Below are positions 35,659 through 43,458 of a stretch of 64,000 nt of DNA, in pieces. Position 1 is the first letter of the stretch; each line of letters opens with the position of its first letter. Source of the DNA: Methylobacterium jeotgali. GTDB lineage: Bacteria > Pseudomonadota > Alphaproteobacteria > Rhizobiales > Beijerinckiaceae. The notes below the pieces were generated by a model that saw only the letters and a program-made list of their open reading frames with translations, was not told the origin of the DNA and did not search any database. Location: the NCBI RefSeq assembly GCF_022179345.1, contig NZ_BPQR01000001.1, forward strand, positions 107,844 to 171,843, written 5' to 3'. The translations under genes were made by a program, and so were the position numbers.

Positions 35659-35674
35659 TGGCACGGAACCTGCT
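35659..35674 (+). promoter_or_regulatory. Sigma-54 promoter of the nitrate assimilation operon
   Basis: TGGCACGGAACCTGCT against TGGCACGNNNNTTGCW: -24 GG, -12 GC and 10-base spacing are all kept and only one base of the -12 region differs. Transcription would start near 35686, giving a leader of about 160 bases before the first gene. A strong match in the right place for a nitrogen-regulated operon. Confidence 0.75.
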
Positions 35675-35703
35675 CCTCCTCTCTCGCCGGTCAACGACGA
35701 TCG

Positions 35704-35767
35704 GCAGCACCGTCAGCGAGGCCGCTGATCCGGTTGTGCTGCGGGTGCCATGAGGCGCTGGCAGCGC
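35704..35767 (+). promoter_or_regulatory. Leader hairpins, candidate NasT (ANTAR) target
   Basis: Between the promoter and the first gene the RNA can form GCAGCAC...GTGCTGC (35704-35710 with 35736-35742) enclosing TCAGCG aggc CGCTGA (35713-35728), then GCGCT ggc AGCGC (35755-35767). ANTAR proteins bind tandem hairpins to block a terminator, and NasT is encoded just upstream. The exact hexaloop pattern is not obvious and no poly-U terminator is clear, so this is a position-based suggestion. Confidence 0.4.
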
Positions 35768-35847
35768 GTGAGCCGGGCAGGGTTTTCGTCGGCGGCCCGC
35801 CCCGAGCGAGCAGCCTTCCGGCACGAGGACGAGACGCGGTTCCCACG

Positions 35848-37104
35848 ATGACAGCCACTGGCACCGGTCCCGCCGGGGCGCGCGAGCGCCTCGTGGTCGT
35901 CGGCAACGGCATGGCCTCCCTGCGCTTCCTGGAGCGCGTGACGGAGGACGCGCCGGGCCTGTACGACGTGACCGTCGTCGGCGCGGAGCCGGTGGCCGCC
36001 TATAACCGCGTGCTGCTCTCCTCTCTTCTCGGCGGCGAGGTCGACGAGGCCGCCTGCGCCTTCCGCGGCCTCGACTGGTACGCGAGCCACGGCATCCGTC
36101 TCCTCACCGGCGCCCCCGTCACCGCCATCGATCGCGAGAACGGTCTCGCCGTCGTCGGCGAGACCCATGTGCTGCCCTTCGACAAGCTTGTGCTTGCGGT
36201 GGGCTCGACGCCGATCCGGCTCCCGAAGCCCGGGATGGACCTGCCCGGCATCCTCACCTTCCGCGACCTCGCCGACGTCTCCGCCATCCGCAAGGCCGCC
36301 CGCGAGCACGCCCGCGCCGTGGTGATCGGCGGCGGATTGCTCGGGCTGGAGGCCGCCGTCGGCCTCGCCCGGCTCGGCGTCGACACGACGCTGCTCCACG
36401 TCATGGATCGGCTGATGGAGCGCCAGCTCGACCACGCCGCCGCCGACCTCGTGCGTCGCGCGATGGAGGCCAGGGGCGTCCGCGTGATCCTGAACGCCGA
36501 CACCGCCGCCGTCGAGGGTGACGGTCGGGCCGAGCGACTGCGCCTGACGGACGGTACCGTGATCCCGGCCGATCTCGTGGTGGTCTCGGTCGGTGTGCGC
36601 CCGTCCGTTGCGCTCGCGCAAGGAGCCGGCCTCGCCACGGGCCGCGGCATCCTGGTCGACGACACCATGGCCACCTCGGACCCGCGCATCTTCGCGCTCG
36701 GCGAGTGCGCCGAGCACCGGGGCATGGTCTACGGCTTGGTCGAGCCCGCCTACGAGCAGGCCGAGGTGCTGGCCAAGCATCTCGCCGGCCACGAGGCCCG
36801 CTACGCCGGGACCGCGCTCTCCACGAGCCTGAAGGTGTCCGGCCTGCCGGTCTTCTCGGCGGGCGTGGTTGACACCCCCGAGAGCGCCGAGGCCGTGGTG
36901 ATGAGCGACGCCGGCGCCGGCCTCTACCGCAAGCTCCTGATCGAGGACGGACGGCTGATCGGCGCCGTCTTCGTCGGCGACATCGCCGAACAGGCCCTGT
37001 GCAAGGCGCTGATCCGCTCCGGCGAGCCGGTGGCGGAGATGCGCGACGACCTGATGTTCGGACGACCTGCCGAGGCGGGCACGTCCCAGCCGCTCGCAGC
37101 GTGA
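35848..37104 (+). CDS. FAD/NAD(P)H oxidoreductase of the nitrite reductase system (NirB-type N-terminal half)
   Basis: A 418-residue pyridine nucleotide-disulphide oxidoreductase. FAD motif RLVVVGNGMASLRFLERV near residue 14, a second Rossmann GGGLLGLEAAVGLARLG (NADH), and ATSDPRIFALGECAEHRG (FAD ribityl contact). It resembles the N-terminal flavin part of assimilatory NirB but lacks the Fe-S/siroheme half, which is a separate gene here (nirA). It would pass electrons from NAD(P)H to the reductases of this operon. The start MTATGTG was chosen because upstream residues fall in the leader. Twelve bases separate it from nirA. Confidence 0.88.
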   Translation: MTATGTGPAGARERLVVVGNGMASLRFLERVTEDAPGLYDVTVVGAEPVAAYNRVLLSSLLGGEVDEAACAFRGLDWYASHGIRLLTGAPVTAIDRENGLAVVGETHVLPFDKLVLAVGSTPIRLPKPGMDLPGILTFRDLADVSAIRKAAREHARAVVIGGGLLGLEAAVGLARLGVDTTLLHVMDRLMERQLDHAAADLVRRAMEARGVRVILNADTAAVEGDGRAERLRLTDGTVIPADLVVVSVGVRPSVALAQGAGLATGRGILVDDTMATSDPRIFALGECAEHRGMVYGLVEPAYEQAEVLAKHLAGHEARYAGTALSTSLKVSGLPVFSAGVVDTPESAEAVVMSDAGAGLYRKLLIEDGRLIGAVFVGDIAEQALCKALIRSGEPVAEMRDDLMFGRPAEAGTSQPLAA

Positions 37105-37116
37105 AGGAGACGCGTC

Positions 37117-38919
37117 ATGGCTGAACCACTCGCGACGGACGAGTTCAACGCCGAGCAGAAGCGCTACCTCGAAGGCTTCGCCTCGGGCATCGCCGCCGCG
37201 CGTCTCACCGGAGGGCTCGCGGCCGGCACTGCCGCGACCGCGCCCTCCGAGCCCACGGGCCCGGAGGCGACGCACATCAAGGCGCAGGAGCGCACCGTCA
37301 GGGAAGGCGGCAAGCTCTGCGACCAGGAGAAGTGGAAGCGGGCCGAGAACCCCTTCGATGCCCACAACCGGCTCATCGCCGAGGCGGCGGCCGGCACGAC
37401 GCCGAAGCCCGAGGACAACTTCCGCTGGCGCTATCACGGCCTGTTCTGGGTGGCGCCGACCCAGACCTCCTACATGTGCCGCCTGCGCATCCCGAACGGC
37501 ATCCTCACCGCCGCACAGTTCGCGGGCGTCGCCGACCTCGCCGACCTTCACGGCGGCGGCTACAGCCACGTGACGACGCGGGCGAACCTCCAGGTCCGCG
37601 AGATCGCCCCCGAGCACGCCCAGCCCTTCCTCGACGGACTCGTCGATCTCGGCCTCACCGCGCGGGGCGCGGGCGCCGACAACATCCGCAACGTCACCGG
37701 CTCGCCGGTGGCCGGCATCGACGCCGGGGAGCTTCTCGACACCCGCCCGCTGGCGAAGTCCTGGAACAACTGGATCCTCAACGACCGCTCGCTCTACGGC
37801 CTGCCGCGCAAGTTCAACGTCGCCTTCGACGGCGGCGGCATCATCCCCGTCTTGGAGGAGACGAACGACATCGGCTTCCAGGCCGTGGAGATCGCCGAGG
37901 GCGCCGCCGTCCCCACGGGCATCTGGATGCGCCTCGTCCTCGGCGGCATCTCGGGGCACAGGGACCTCGCCCGCGACACCGGCGTCGTGCTGCGCCCCGA
38001 GGAGTGCAATCGGGTCGCCGACGCGATCCTGCGCGTCTTCATCGACCACGGCGACCGCACCAACCGCAACAAGGCGCGGATGAAGTACGTCCTCGACGCC
38101 TGGGGCTTCGACCGGTACCTCGCCGCCGTCGAGGAGAAGCTCGGGAGGAAGCTGGAGCGGGTCGACCCGGCCCACGTCCTGCCCCGCCGCGAGACGAACC
38201 GCTTCGCCCATGTCGGCGTGCACAAGCAGAAGCAGGACGGCCTGAACTGGATCGGCGTCGTGCTGCCGGTCGGCAAGCTCACCACCGATCAGATGCGGGC
38301 CCTGGCGGGTATCGCCGCCGAGTGCGGCGACGGCCAGATCCGCATGACCGTCTGGCAGAACTTCCTGTTCTCCGGCGTGCCCGATGCCAAGGTCGCCGAG
38401 GTCGAGGCGCGGGTGGCGGCGCTGGGGCTGCACACGAAGGCGTCGAGCATCCGCGCCGGGCTGGTCGCCTGCACCGGCAACCGCGGCTGCAAGTTCGCCG
38501 CCTCCGACACCAAGGGCCACGCCCTCGTCATCGCCGACTACATCGAGGCGAACCTCAAGGAGCTCGACGTGCCGGTGAACCTGCACCTCACGGGCTGCCA
38601 CCACTCCTGCGCCCAGCACTACATCGGCGACATCGGACTCATCGGCGCGAAGGTCGTCGTCTCGGAGGAGGGCGACACCGTCGAGGGCTACGACGTGGTG
38701 GTCGGCGGCGGCTTCGCGGAGAGCGCCAAGATCGGCACCGAGATCTGGAAGGCCGTGAAGGCCGAGGACTGTCCCGGTCGGGTCGAGGCGCTGCTGCGCT
38801 CTTACCTCGCCGGACGGGAGAGCCTCGCCGAGAGCTTCCAGGCCTTCACCCTGCGCACCGGCCCCGAGGCCCTGCGCGCGCTCGCCGAACACCAGACTGT
38901 CCTGAAGGCTGCCGCATGA
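37117..38919 (+). CDS. nirA: Assimilatory nitrite reductase, NirA type (siroheme/4Fe-4S)
   Basis: A 600-residue enzyme reducing nitrite to ammonium with six electrons. Two nitrite/sulphite reductase half-domains repeat (GGGYSHVTTRANLQVREI in the first). The siroheme-4Fe4S site is complete: ACTGNRGC (Cys452, Cys458) and TGCHHSC (Cys494, Cys498). Siroheme for it would come from the cysG gene three genes downstream. Its stop overlaps the ATG of the flavoprotein by four bases (ATGA), so the two are coupled and likely exchange electrons. NirA rather than sulphite reductase is inferred from the nitrate operon context. Confidence 0.92.
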   Translation: MAEPLATDEFNAEQKRYLEGFASGIAAARLTGGLAAGTAATAPSEPTGPEATHIKAQERTVREGGKLCDQEKWKRAENPFDAHNRLIAEAAAGTTPKPEDNFRWRYHGLFWVAPTQTSYMCRLRIPNGILTAAQFAGVADLADLHGGGYSHVTTRANLQVREIAPEHAQPFLDGLVDLGLTARGAGADNIRNVTGSPVAGIDAGELLDTRPLAKSWNNWILNDRSLYGLPRKFNVAFDGGGIIPVLEETNDIGFQAVEIAEGAAVPTGIWMRLVLGGISGHRDLARDTGVVLRPEECNRVADAILRVFIDHGDRTNRNKARMKYVLDAWGFDRYLAAVEEKLGRKLERVDPAHVLPRRETNRFAHVGVHKQKQDGLNWIGVVLPVGKLTTDQMRALAGIAAECGDGQIRMTVWQNFLFSGVPDAKVAEVEARVAALGLHTKASSIRAGLVACTGNRGCKFAASDTKGHALVIADYIEANLKELDVPVNLHLTGCHHSCAQHYIGDIGLIGAKVVVSEEGDTVEGYDVVVGGGFAESAKIGTEIWKAVKAEDCPGRVEALLRSYLAGRESLAESFQAFTLRTGPEALRALAEHQTVLKAAA

Positions 38920-40514
38920 GCCAGCACGTCGCGCCCCCCCTCGTCCTGATCCCGGAGACGGCGCCGTTCTCGGCGGACCAGCGCTCCTGGCTGTCGGGCT
39001 ACTTCGCCGCGCTGCTCGGCCCCGCCGTCGAGGGCGCGACCGCGCTCGCCGCCGGAGAGACGCCTTCGGGCCCGGCGCTCGCCGACAACGGCGACGCGCC
39101 CTGGCACGACCCGTCCATGGTCATCGGCGACCGCATGGAGCTGGCCAAGGACCGCTCCGAGCCGCAGAAGCTGATGGCGGCCATGGCCCAGCAGGATTGC
39201 GGCCAGTGCGGCTACAACTGCGCCGACTACGCCAACGCGATCTTCCTGAAGAGCGAGGCCCGCCTCAACCTCTGCCAGCCCGGCGGCAAGGACACGCTGC
39301 GGATGCTCAAGCGCCTGGAGGAGGAGTTCGGCGCCTCAGGCGGCGGCGTCGCCCCCGCCTCCGCGGACGCGGCTGCCGCCGCCGAGGCCCCGCTCGGCCC
39401 GCTGGGCTACTGCCGTGAGAACCCCGTCGAGGCGACCTTCCTGTCGCGCACGCGCCTCAACGCGCCGGGCGGCGAGAAGGAGACCTGGCACATCGAGATC
39501 GACCTGAAGGACACGCCGATCGAGTACGTCGTCGGCGATTCCCTCGGCCTGTTCCCGGCGAACGCCCCGGCGCTGGTCGACGCGGTGATCGCCGAGCTCG
39601 GCGCCCGGCCGGAGCGGATCGTCGGCGGCAAGACCCTGCGTCAGCGGCTGCTCGCGGACTACTCGCTCGGCGCCGCGCCGGACGGGCTCTACCAGCTCCT
39701 GTCGCTCCTCACCTCCGGAGAGGCCCGCAGGAAGGCGCAGGCGCTCGCCACCGGGGAGGACCCGGACGGGGACGCCGCCTATCTCGACGTGCTCGGCGCG
39801 CTCCACAAGTTCCCCGGCGCCCGGCCCGACGCGGAGGTCTTCCTGGAGACGCTCGACGAGCTCCAGCCGCGGCTCTACTCGATCTCCTCATCGCCCAAGG
39901 CCGATCCGGGGCGCGTGTCGCTCACCGTCGACGCGGTGCGCTACAATCACCGCTCGCGCCTGCGTCTCGGCGTTGCCTCGACCCATCTCGGCGAGCGCAT
40001 GCCCGAGACCACCAAGGTCAAGGTCTACCTCCAGAAGGCGCACGGCTTCGCCCTGCCGGACGACCTCTCGAAGGACGTGATCATGTGCGGGCCAGGCACC
40101 GGCATCGCCCCGTTCCGCGCCTTCCTGCGGGAGCGCGCGGCGACGAAGGCGCCGGGCCGCAACTGGCTCTTCTACGGCCACCAGCGGCAGGCCTCGGACT
40201 TCTTCTACAAGGACGAGCTGACGAAGCTGCGCGACGACAAGGTGCTCACGCGCCTGTCGCTCGCCTGGTCCCGCGACGGCGCCGAGAAGACCTACGTCCA
40301 GGACCGCATGCGCGAGAACGGCGCCGACCTCTGGAAGTGGCTGGAGGGCGGCGCGCATTTCTACGTCTGCGGCGACGCCAAGCGCATGGCCAAGGACGTG
40401 GAGCGGGCGATAATCGACGTCGCCGCGGCGCATGGCGGCAAGTCGCCCGACGAGGCGGTGGCCTATCTCGCCGGCCTGAAGAAGGCCGGGCGGTATCAGG
40501 CGGACGTGTACTGA
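38916..40514 (+). CDS. Fe-S / FAD / NADPH flavoprotein, CysJ-like without flavodoxin domain
   Basis: A 532-residue protein. Residues 95-120 carry CGQCGYNC with a fourth Cys before QPGG (Cys95, 98, 102, 120), like the 4Fe-4S domain of RnfB/CdhD-type proteins. Then follows a ferredoxin-NADP reductase unit as in sulphite reductase alpha: FAD site PRLYSISSSPKADPGRVSLTV, MCGPGTGIAPFRAFLRER for NADPH phosphates and YVCGDAKRMAKDVERAI at the C-terminus. The FMN-binding flavodoxin domain usual in CysJ is absent. It is translationally coupled to nirA, so it probably feeds NADPH electrons to nirA or nasA. The structured repeat follows directly. Confidence 0.88.
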   Translation: MSQHVAPPLVLIPETAPFSADQRSWLSGYFAALLGPAVEGATALAAGETPSGPALADNGDAPWHDPSMVIGDRMELAKDRSEPQKLMAAMAQQDCGQCGYNCADYANAIFLKSEARLNLCQPGGKDTLRMLKRLEEEFGASGGGVAPASADAAAAAEAPLGPLGYCRENPVEATFLSRTRLNAPGGEKETWHIEIDLKDTPIEYVVGDSLGLFPANAPALVDAVIAELGARPERIVGGKTLRQRLLADYSLGAAPDGLYQLLSLLTSGEARRKAQALATGEDPDGDAAYLDVLGALHKFPGARPDAEVFLETLDELQPRLYSISSSPKADPGRVSLTVDAVRYNHRSRLRLGVASTHLGERMPETTKVKVYLQKAHGFALPDDLSKDVIMCGPGTGIAPFRAFLRERAATKAPGRNWLFYGHQRQASDFFYKDELTKLRDDKVLTRLSLAWSRDGAEKTYVQDRMRENGADLWKWLEGGAHFYVCGDAKRMAKDVERAIIDVAAAHGGKSPDEAVAYLAGLKKAGRYQADVY

Positions 40515-40520
40515 CACGCA

Positions 40521-40687
40521 CCAACCCTCCCCCTTCGCGGGGGCGGGTGCCTCGCGGATGCGAGGCGGGAGAGGAAACGCCGCTTCCGGCACGGACGCGG
40601 CGTCGATGCCGAGCGGGGTCCGGCACCGTTGCTTCCCTCTCCCGTCGCCCTTCGGGCGCCACCCTCCCCCGCAGAGGGGGGAGAGCA
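40521..40687. repeat. Structured intergenic repeat, copy B (inverted relative to copy A)
   Basis: About 165 bp between the flavoprotein and nasA. Outer arms CCAACCCTCCCCC / GGGGGGAGAG, inner GGCGGGAGAGG against CCCTCTCCCGTCG, each arm with a small side hairpin (GCCTCGcggatgCGAGGC; CGCCCttcGGGCG). The reverse complement aligns with copy A at 8521-8702, including the central ACGGTGCCG and the GGAAGC/TTCC boxes. It lies inside an operon between co-directional genes, so it may tune differential mRNA levels of nasA and upstream genes. Confidence 0.75.
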
Positions 40688-40741
40688 AGGCGGCGTGACT
40701 CTTGCTCCCGCCGTCGAAAGCCATCCGTGGAGGAGCCAGGC

Positions 40742-43414
40742 ATGACCGCGCACGCGCCGGAGCCGACCGTCCGCACCACCTGCGCCTATTGCGGCGTCGG
40801 CTGCGGCGTCCTCGCGACTCCGGACGGGCAGGGCGGCGCGGCGATCGCGGGGGACCCGGACCATCCTGCGAACTTCGGCCGTCTCTGCTCGAAGGGCTCG
40901 GCGCTCGGCGAGACGCTCGGCCTCGAGGATCGTCTGCTGCACCCGATGCTCGACGGCCGCCGCGCCTCCTGGGAAGAGGCGCTCGGCGCCGTGGCGGGGG
41001 GCCTGCGCAGGACCATCGAGCGGCACGGGCCGGACTCGGTCGCCTTCTACCTCTCGGGCCAGCTCCTGACCGAGGACTACTACGTCGCCAACAAGCTCGC
41101 GAAGGGCTTCATCGGCACGCCGCATGTCGACACCAACTCGCGGCTCTGCATGTCGAGCGCGGTGGCCGCGCACCGCCGCGCCTTCGGCTCGGACACGGTG
41201 CCGGGCTGCTACGAGGATCTCGACGAGGCCGATCTCATCGTGCTCGTCGGCTCGAACACCGCCTGGTGCCACCCGATCCTCTACCGGCGCATGACGGACG
41301 CAAGGACCAAGCGCGGCACCCGCCTCGTGGTGATCGACCCCCGCCGCACCCAGACGGCGGAGGAGGCGGACCTGTTCCTGCCGCTGGCGCCGGGCTCCGA
41401 CAGCGCCCTGTTCTCCGGCCTCCTCGTCCACCTCGCCGACACCGGCACCCTCGACGCGGGCTTCATCGAGCGCTCGACCTCCGGGCTCGACGCGGCGCTG
41501 GACCGGGCACGGAGCATCGCCCCGAACCTTGCCGCGGTCGCCGCCCTGACCGGGCTCGACGAGGCGCGGATCGCCGAATTCTACGCCATGTTCGCCGACA
41601 CGGAGCGGGTCGTCACCGCCTTCTCCCAGGGCGCCAACCAGTCCGCGCAGGGCACGGACAAGGGCAACGCCATCATCAACTGCCACCTCGCCACGGGGCG
41701 CATCGGCACCCCCGGCGCCGGGCCGCTCTCGCTGACCGGCCAGCCCAACGCCATGGGCGGCCGCGAGGTCGGCGGGCTCGCCAACATGCTCGCCGCGCAC
41801 ATGCACTTCACGCCCGAGGAGGTCGACCGGGTCCGCCGCTTCTGGAAGGCGCCGAACATCATCACAGGCGAGGGGATGAAGGCGGTCGCCCTTTTCGAGG
41901 CGATCGAGACGGGCCGGATCAAGGCGCTGTGGGTGATAGGCACCAACCCGCTCGTCTCGATGCCCCGCGCCGAGCGCATCCGCGCGGCCATCGAGACGCT
42001 CGACCTCTACGTCGTCTCGGAGGTCGTGGCCGATTCCGATACCGCCGCCGCCAGGGGGAAGCGCACGGTGCTGCTGCCGGCGCTGGGCTGGGGCGAGAAG
42101 GACGGCACCGTCACCAACACCGAGCGCCGCATCTCCCGCCAGCGCGGCTTCCTGACCGCGCCGGGCGAGGCCCGGGCCGACTGGGCGATCCTGAGCGACG
42201 TCGCCCGCCGGCTCGGGCATGGGGAAGCCTTCCCCTACACCTCGGCGGCCGCGATCTTCCGTGAGCACGCGGCGCTCTCGGCCTTCGAGAACGAAGGCAC
42301 CCGCGACTTCGACATCGGGGGCCTCGCCGATATCGGCGACCGCGCCTACGACGTGAGCGCCCCGGTGCAGTGGCCGGTGACGCGCAAGGGCGGCACCGTC
42401 TCGACCCGCAAGCGCCTCTTCGCGGACGGGCGCTTCTTCACCTTCGATGGCCGCGCCCGCTTCGTCGCCGTGCAGAGGCCGGCGCTCGCCGAGCCGGCGA
42501 CGCCTCAGCGGCCCCTCGTGCTCAACACCGGCCGCGTCCGCGACCACTGGCACACCATGACCCGCACCGGCCGCAGCCAGCGGCTGGCCGCCCACCGCTC
42601 CGTGCCCTTCCTCGAGATTCACCCGGACGACGCGGCCGCCGCGGGGCTGACGGACGGGGGCATCGCCCGCCTGTCGAGCGCCCATGGCGAGGCGGAGCTG
42701 GAGGTCGCAGTGACGGACGCGGCCCTGCCCGGCAACCCGTTCATGCCGATGCACTGGAGCGACGCCACCGCCTCTCGGGCCTTCGTCGGCGCGCTGGCGC
42801 AGGGCGCGAACGATCCCGTCTCCGGACAGCCCGAGCTGAAGGCGACGCCGGCCGCCGTCACCCCCGTGCCCTACCGGTCCCGCGGCTTCCTGCTGACGCG
42901 GAGCAAGCGCAGCCTGCCGGAGGGCTGGTGGTGGGCCCGCGCCACGGTCGTGGGCGGCTCGGCCCTCCAGTTCGCGACGAACGACGGCTCCCGCGAGATC
43001 GCCCTGATGATGCGCGGCCTGTTCCAGGGGATGGAGCTCGCCGAGTACGCCGACCACGCCCGCGGCCGCTACCGCTGCGCCGTCTACGACGGCGAGCACC
43101 TCGTCGCCTGCCTGGCGCTGGGTCCTGCCGAGGCGCGCCCGGACTGGGAGGCGGCCAAGGCGCTGTTCGCCCTCGACGCGCCGGACGCGGCGGCCCGTAG
43201 GGCGCTGCTGACCGGCCGCGCGGCCTCCGCCGCCGGCCCGACCGTCTGCGCGTGCCACGGGGTCGGGCTCGACGCCATCACTGCCTGCATCGCCGGGGGC
43301 GCGGGCAGCGTCGAGGCGGTCGGCGCCGCCTGCAAGGCGGGCACGAATTGCGGCTCCTGCATCCCCGAGATCCGCAAGCTGCTGCCGGCGGCGCTTGCGC
43401 GCAGCGCAGCATAG
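40742..43414 (+). CDS. nasA: Assimilatory nitrate reductase, catalytic subunit NasA
   Basis: An 890-residue cytoplasmic molybdopterin oxidoreductase reducing nitrate to nitrite. N-terminal 4Fe-4S: TTCAYCGVGCGV and RLCSKG (Cys14, 17, 21, 49). The Mo site is DTNSRLCMSSAVAA with the Cys ligand. Two bis-MGD domains and the C-terminal barrel (RVRDHWHTMTRTGRSQRL) follow. Residues about 834-873 form a BFD-like 2Fe-2S domain (VCACHGVG ... NCGSCIPEI; Cys836, 838, 870, 873), giving an extra electron entry point. No Tat signal, as expected for the assimilatory form. It depends on Mo-cofactor genes outside the window. Confidence 0.95.
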   Translation: MTAHAPEPTVRTTCAYCGVGCGVLATPDGQGGAAIAGDPDHPANFGRLCSKGSALGETLGLEDRLLHPMLDGRRASWEEALGAVAGGLRRTIERHGPDSVAFYLSGQLLTEDYYVANKLAKGFIGTPHVDTNSRLCMSSAVAAHRRAFGSDTVPGCYEDLDEADLIVLVGSNTAWCHPILYRRMTDARTKRGTRLVVIDPRRTQTAEEADLFLPLAPGSDSALFSGLLVHLADTGTLDAGFIERSTSGLDAALDRARSIAPNLAAVAALTGLDEARIAEFYAMFADTERVVTAFSQGANQSAQGTDKGNAIINCHLATGRIGTPGAGPLSLTGQPNAMGGREVGGLANMLAAHMHFTPEEVDRVRRFWKAPNIITGEGMKAVALFEAIETGRIKALWVIGTNPLVSMPRAERIRAAIETLDLYVVSEVVADSDTAAARGKRTVLLPALGWGEKDGTVTNTERRISRQRGFLTAPGEARADWAILSDVARRLGHGEAFPYTSAAAIFREHAALSAFENEGTRDFDIGGLADIGDRAYDVSAPVQWPVTRKGGTVSTRKRLFADGRFFTFDGRARFVAVQRPALAEPATPQRPLVLNTGRVRDHWHTMTRTGRSQRLAAHRSVPFLEIHPDDAAAAGLTDGGIARLSSAHGEAELEVAVTDAALPGNPFMPMHWSDATASRAFVGALAQGANDPVSGQPELKATPAAVTPVPYRSRGFLLTRSKRSLPEGWWWARATVVGGSALQFATNDGSREIALMMRGLFQGMELAEYADHARGRYRCAVYDGEHLVACLALGPAEARPDWEAAKALFALDAPDAAARRALLTGRAASAAGPTVCACHGVGLDAITACIAGGAGSVEAVGAACKAGTNCGSCIPEIRKLLPAALARSAA

Positions 43415-43458
43415 GCCCACCCTTGGAGCCTTCGACCATCGTGACCGCACCGACCCTC

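Noticed and set aside
40521..40687. Repeat copy B as a CRISPR array or tRNA
   Set aside because: There are no spaced direct repeats and no tRNA cloverleaf; it is one imperfect palindrome.
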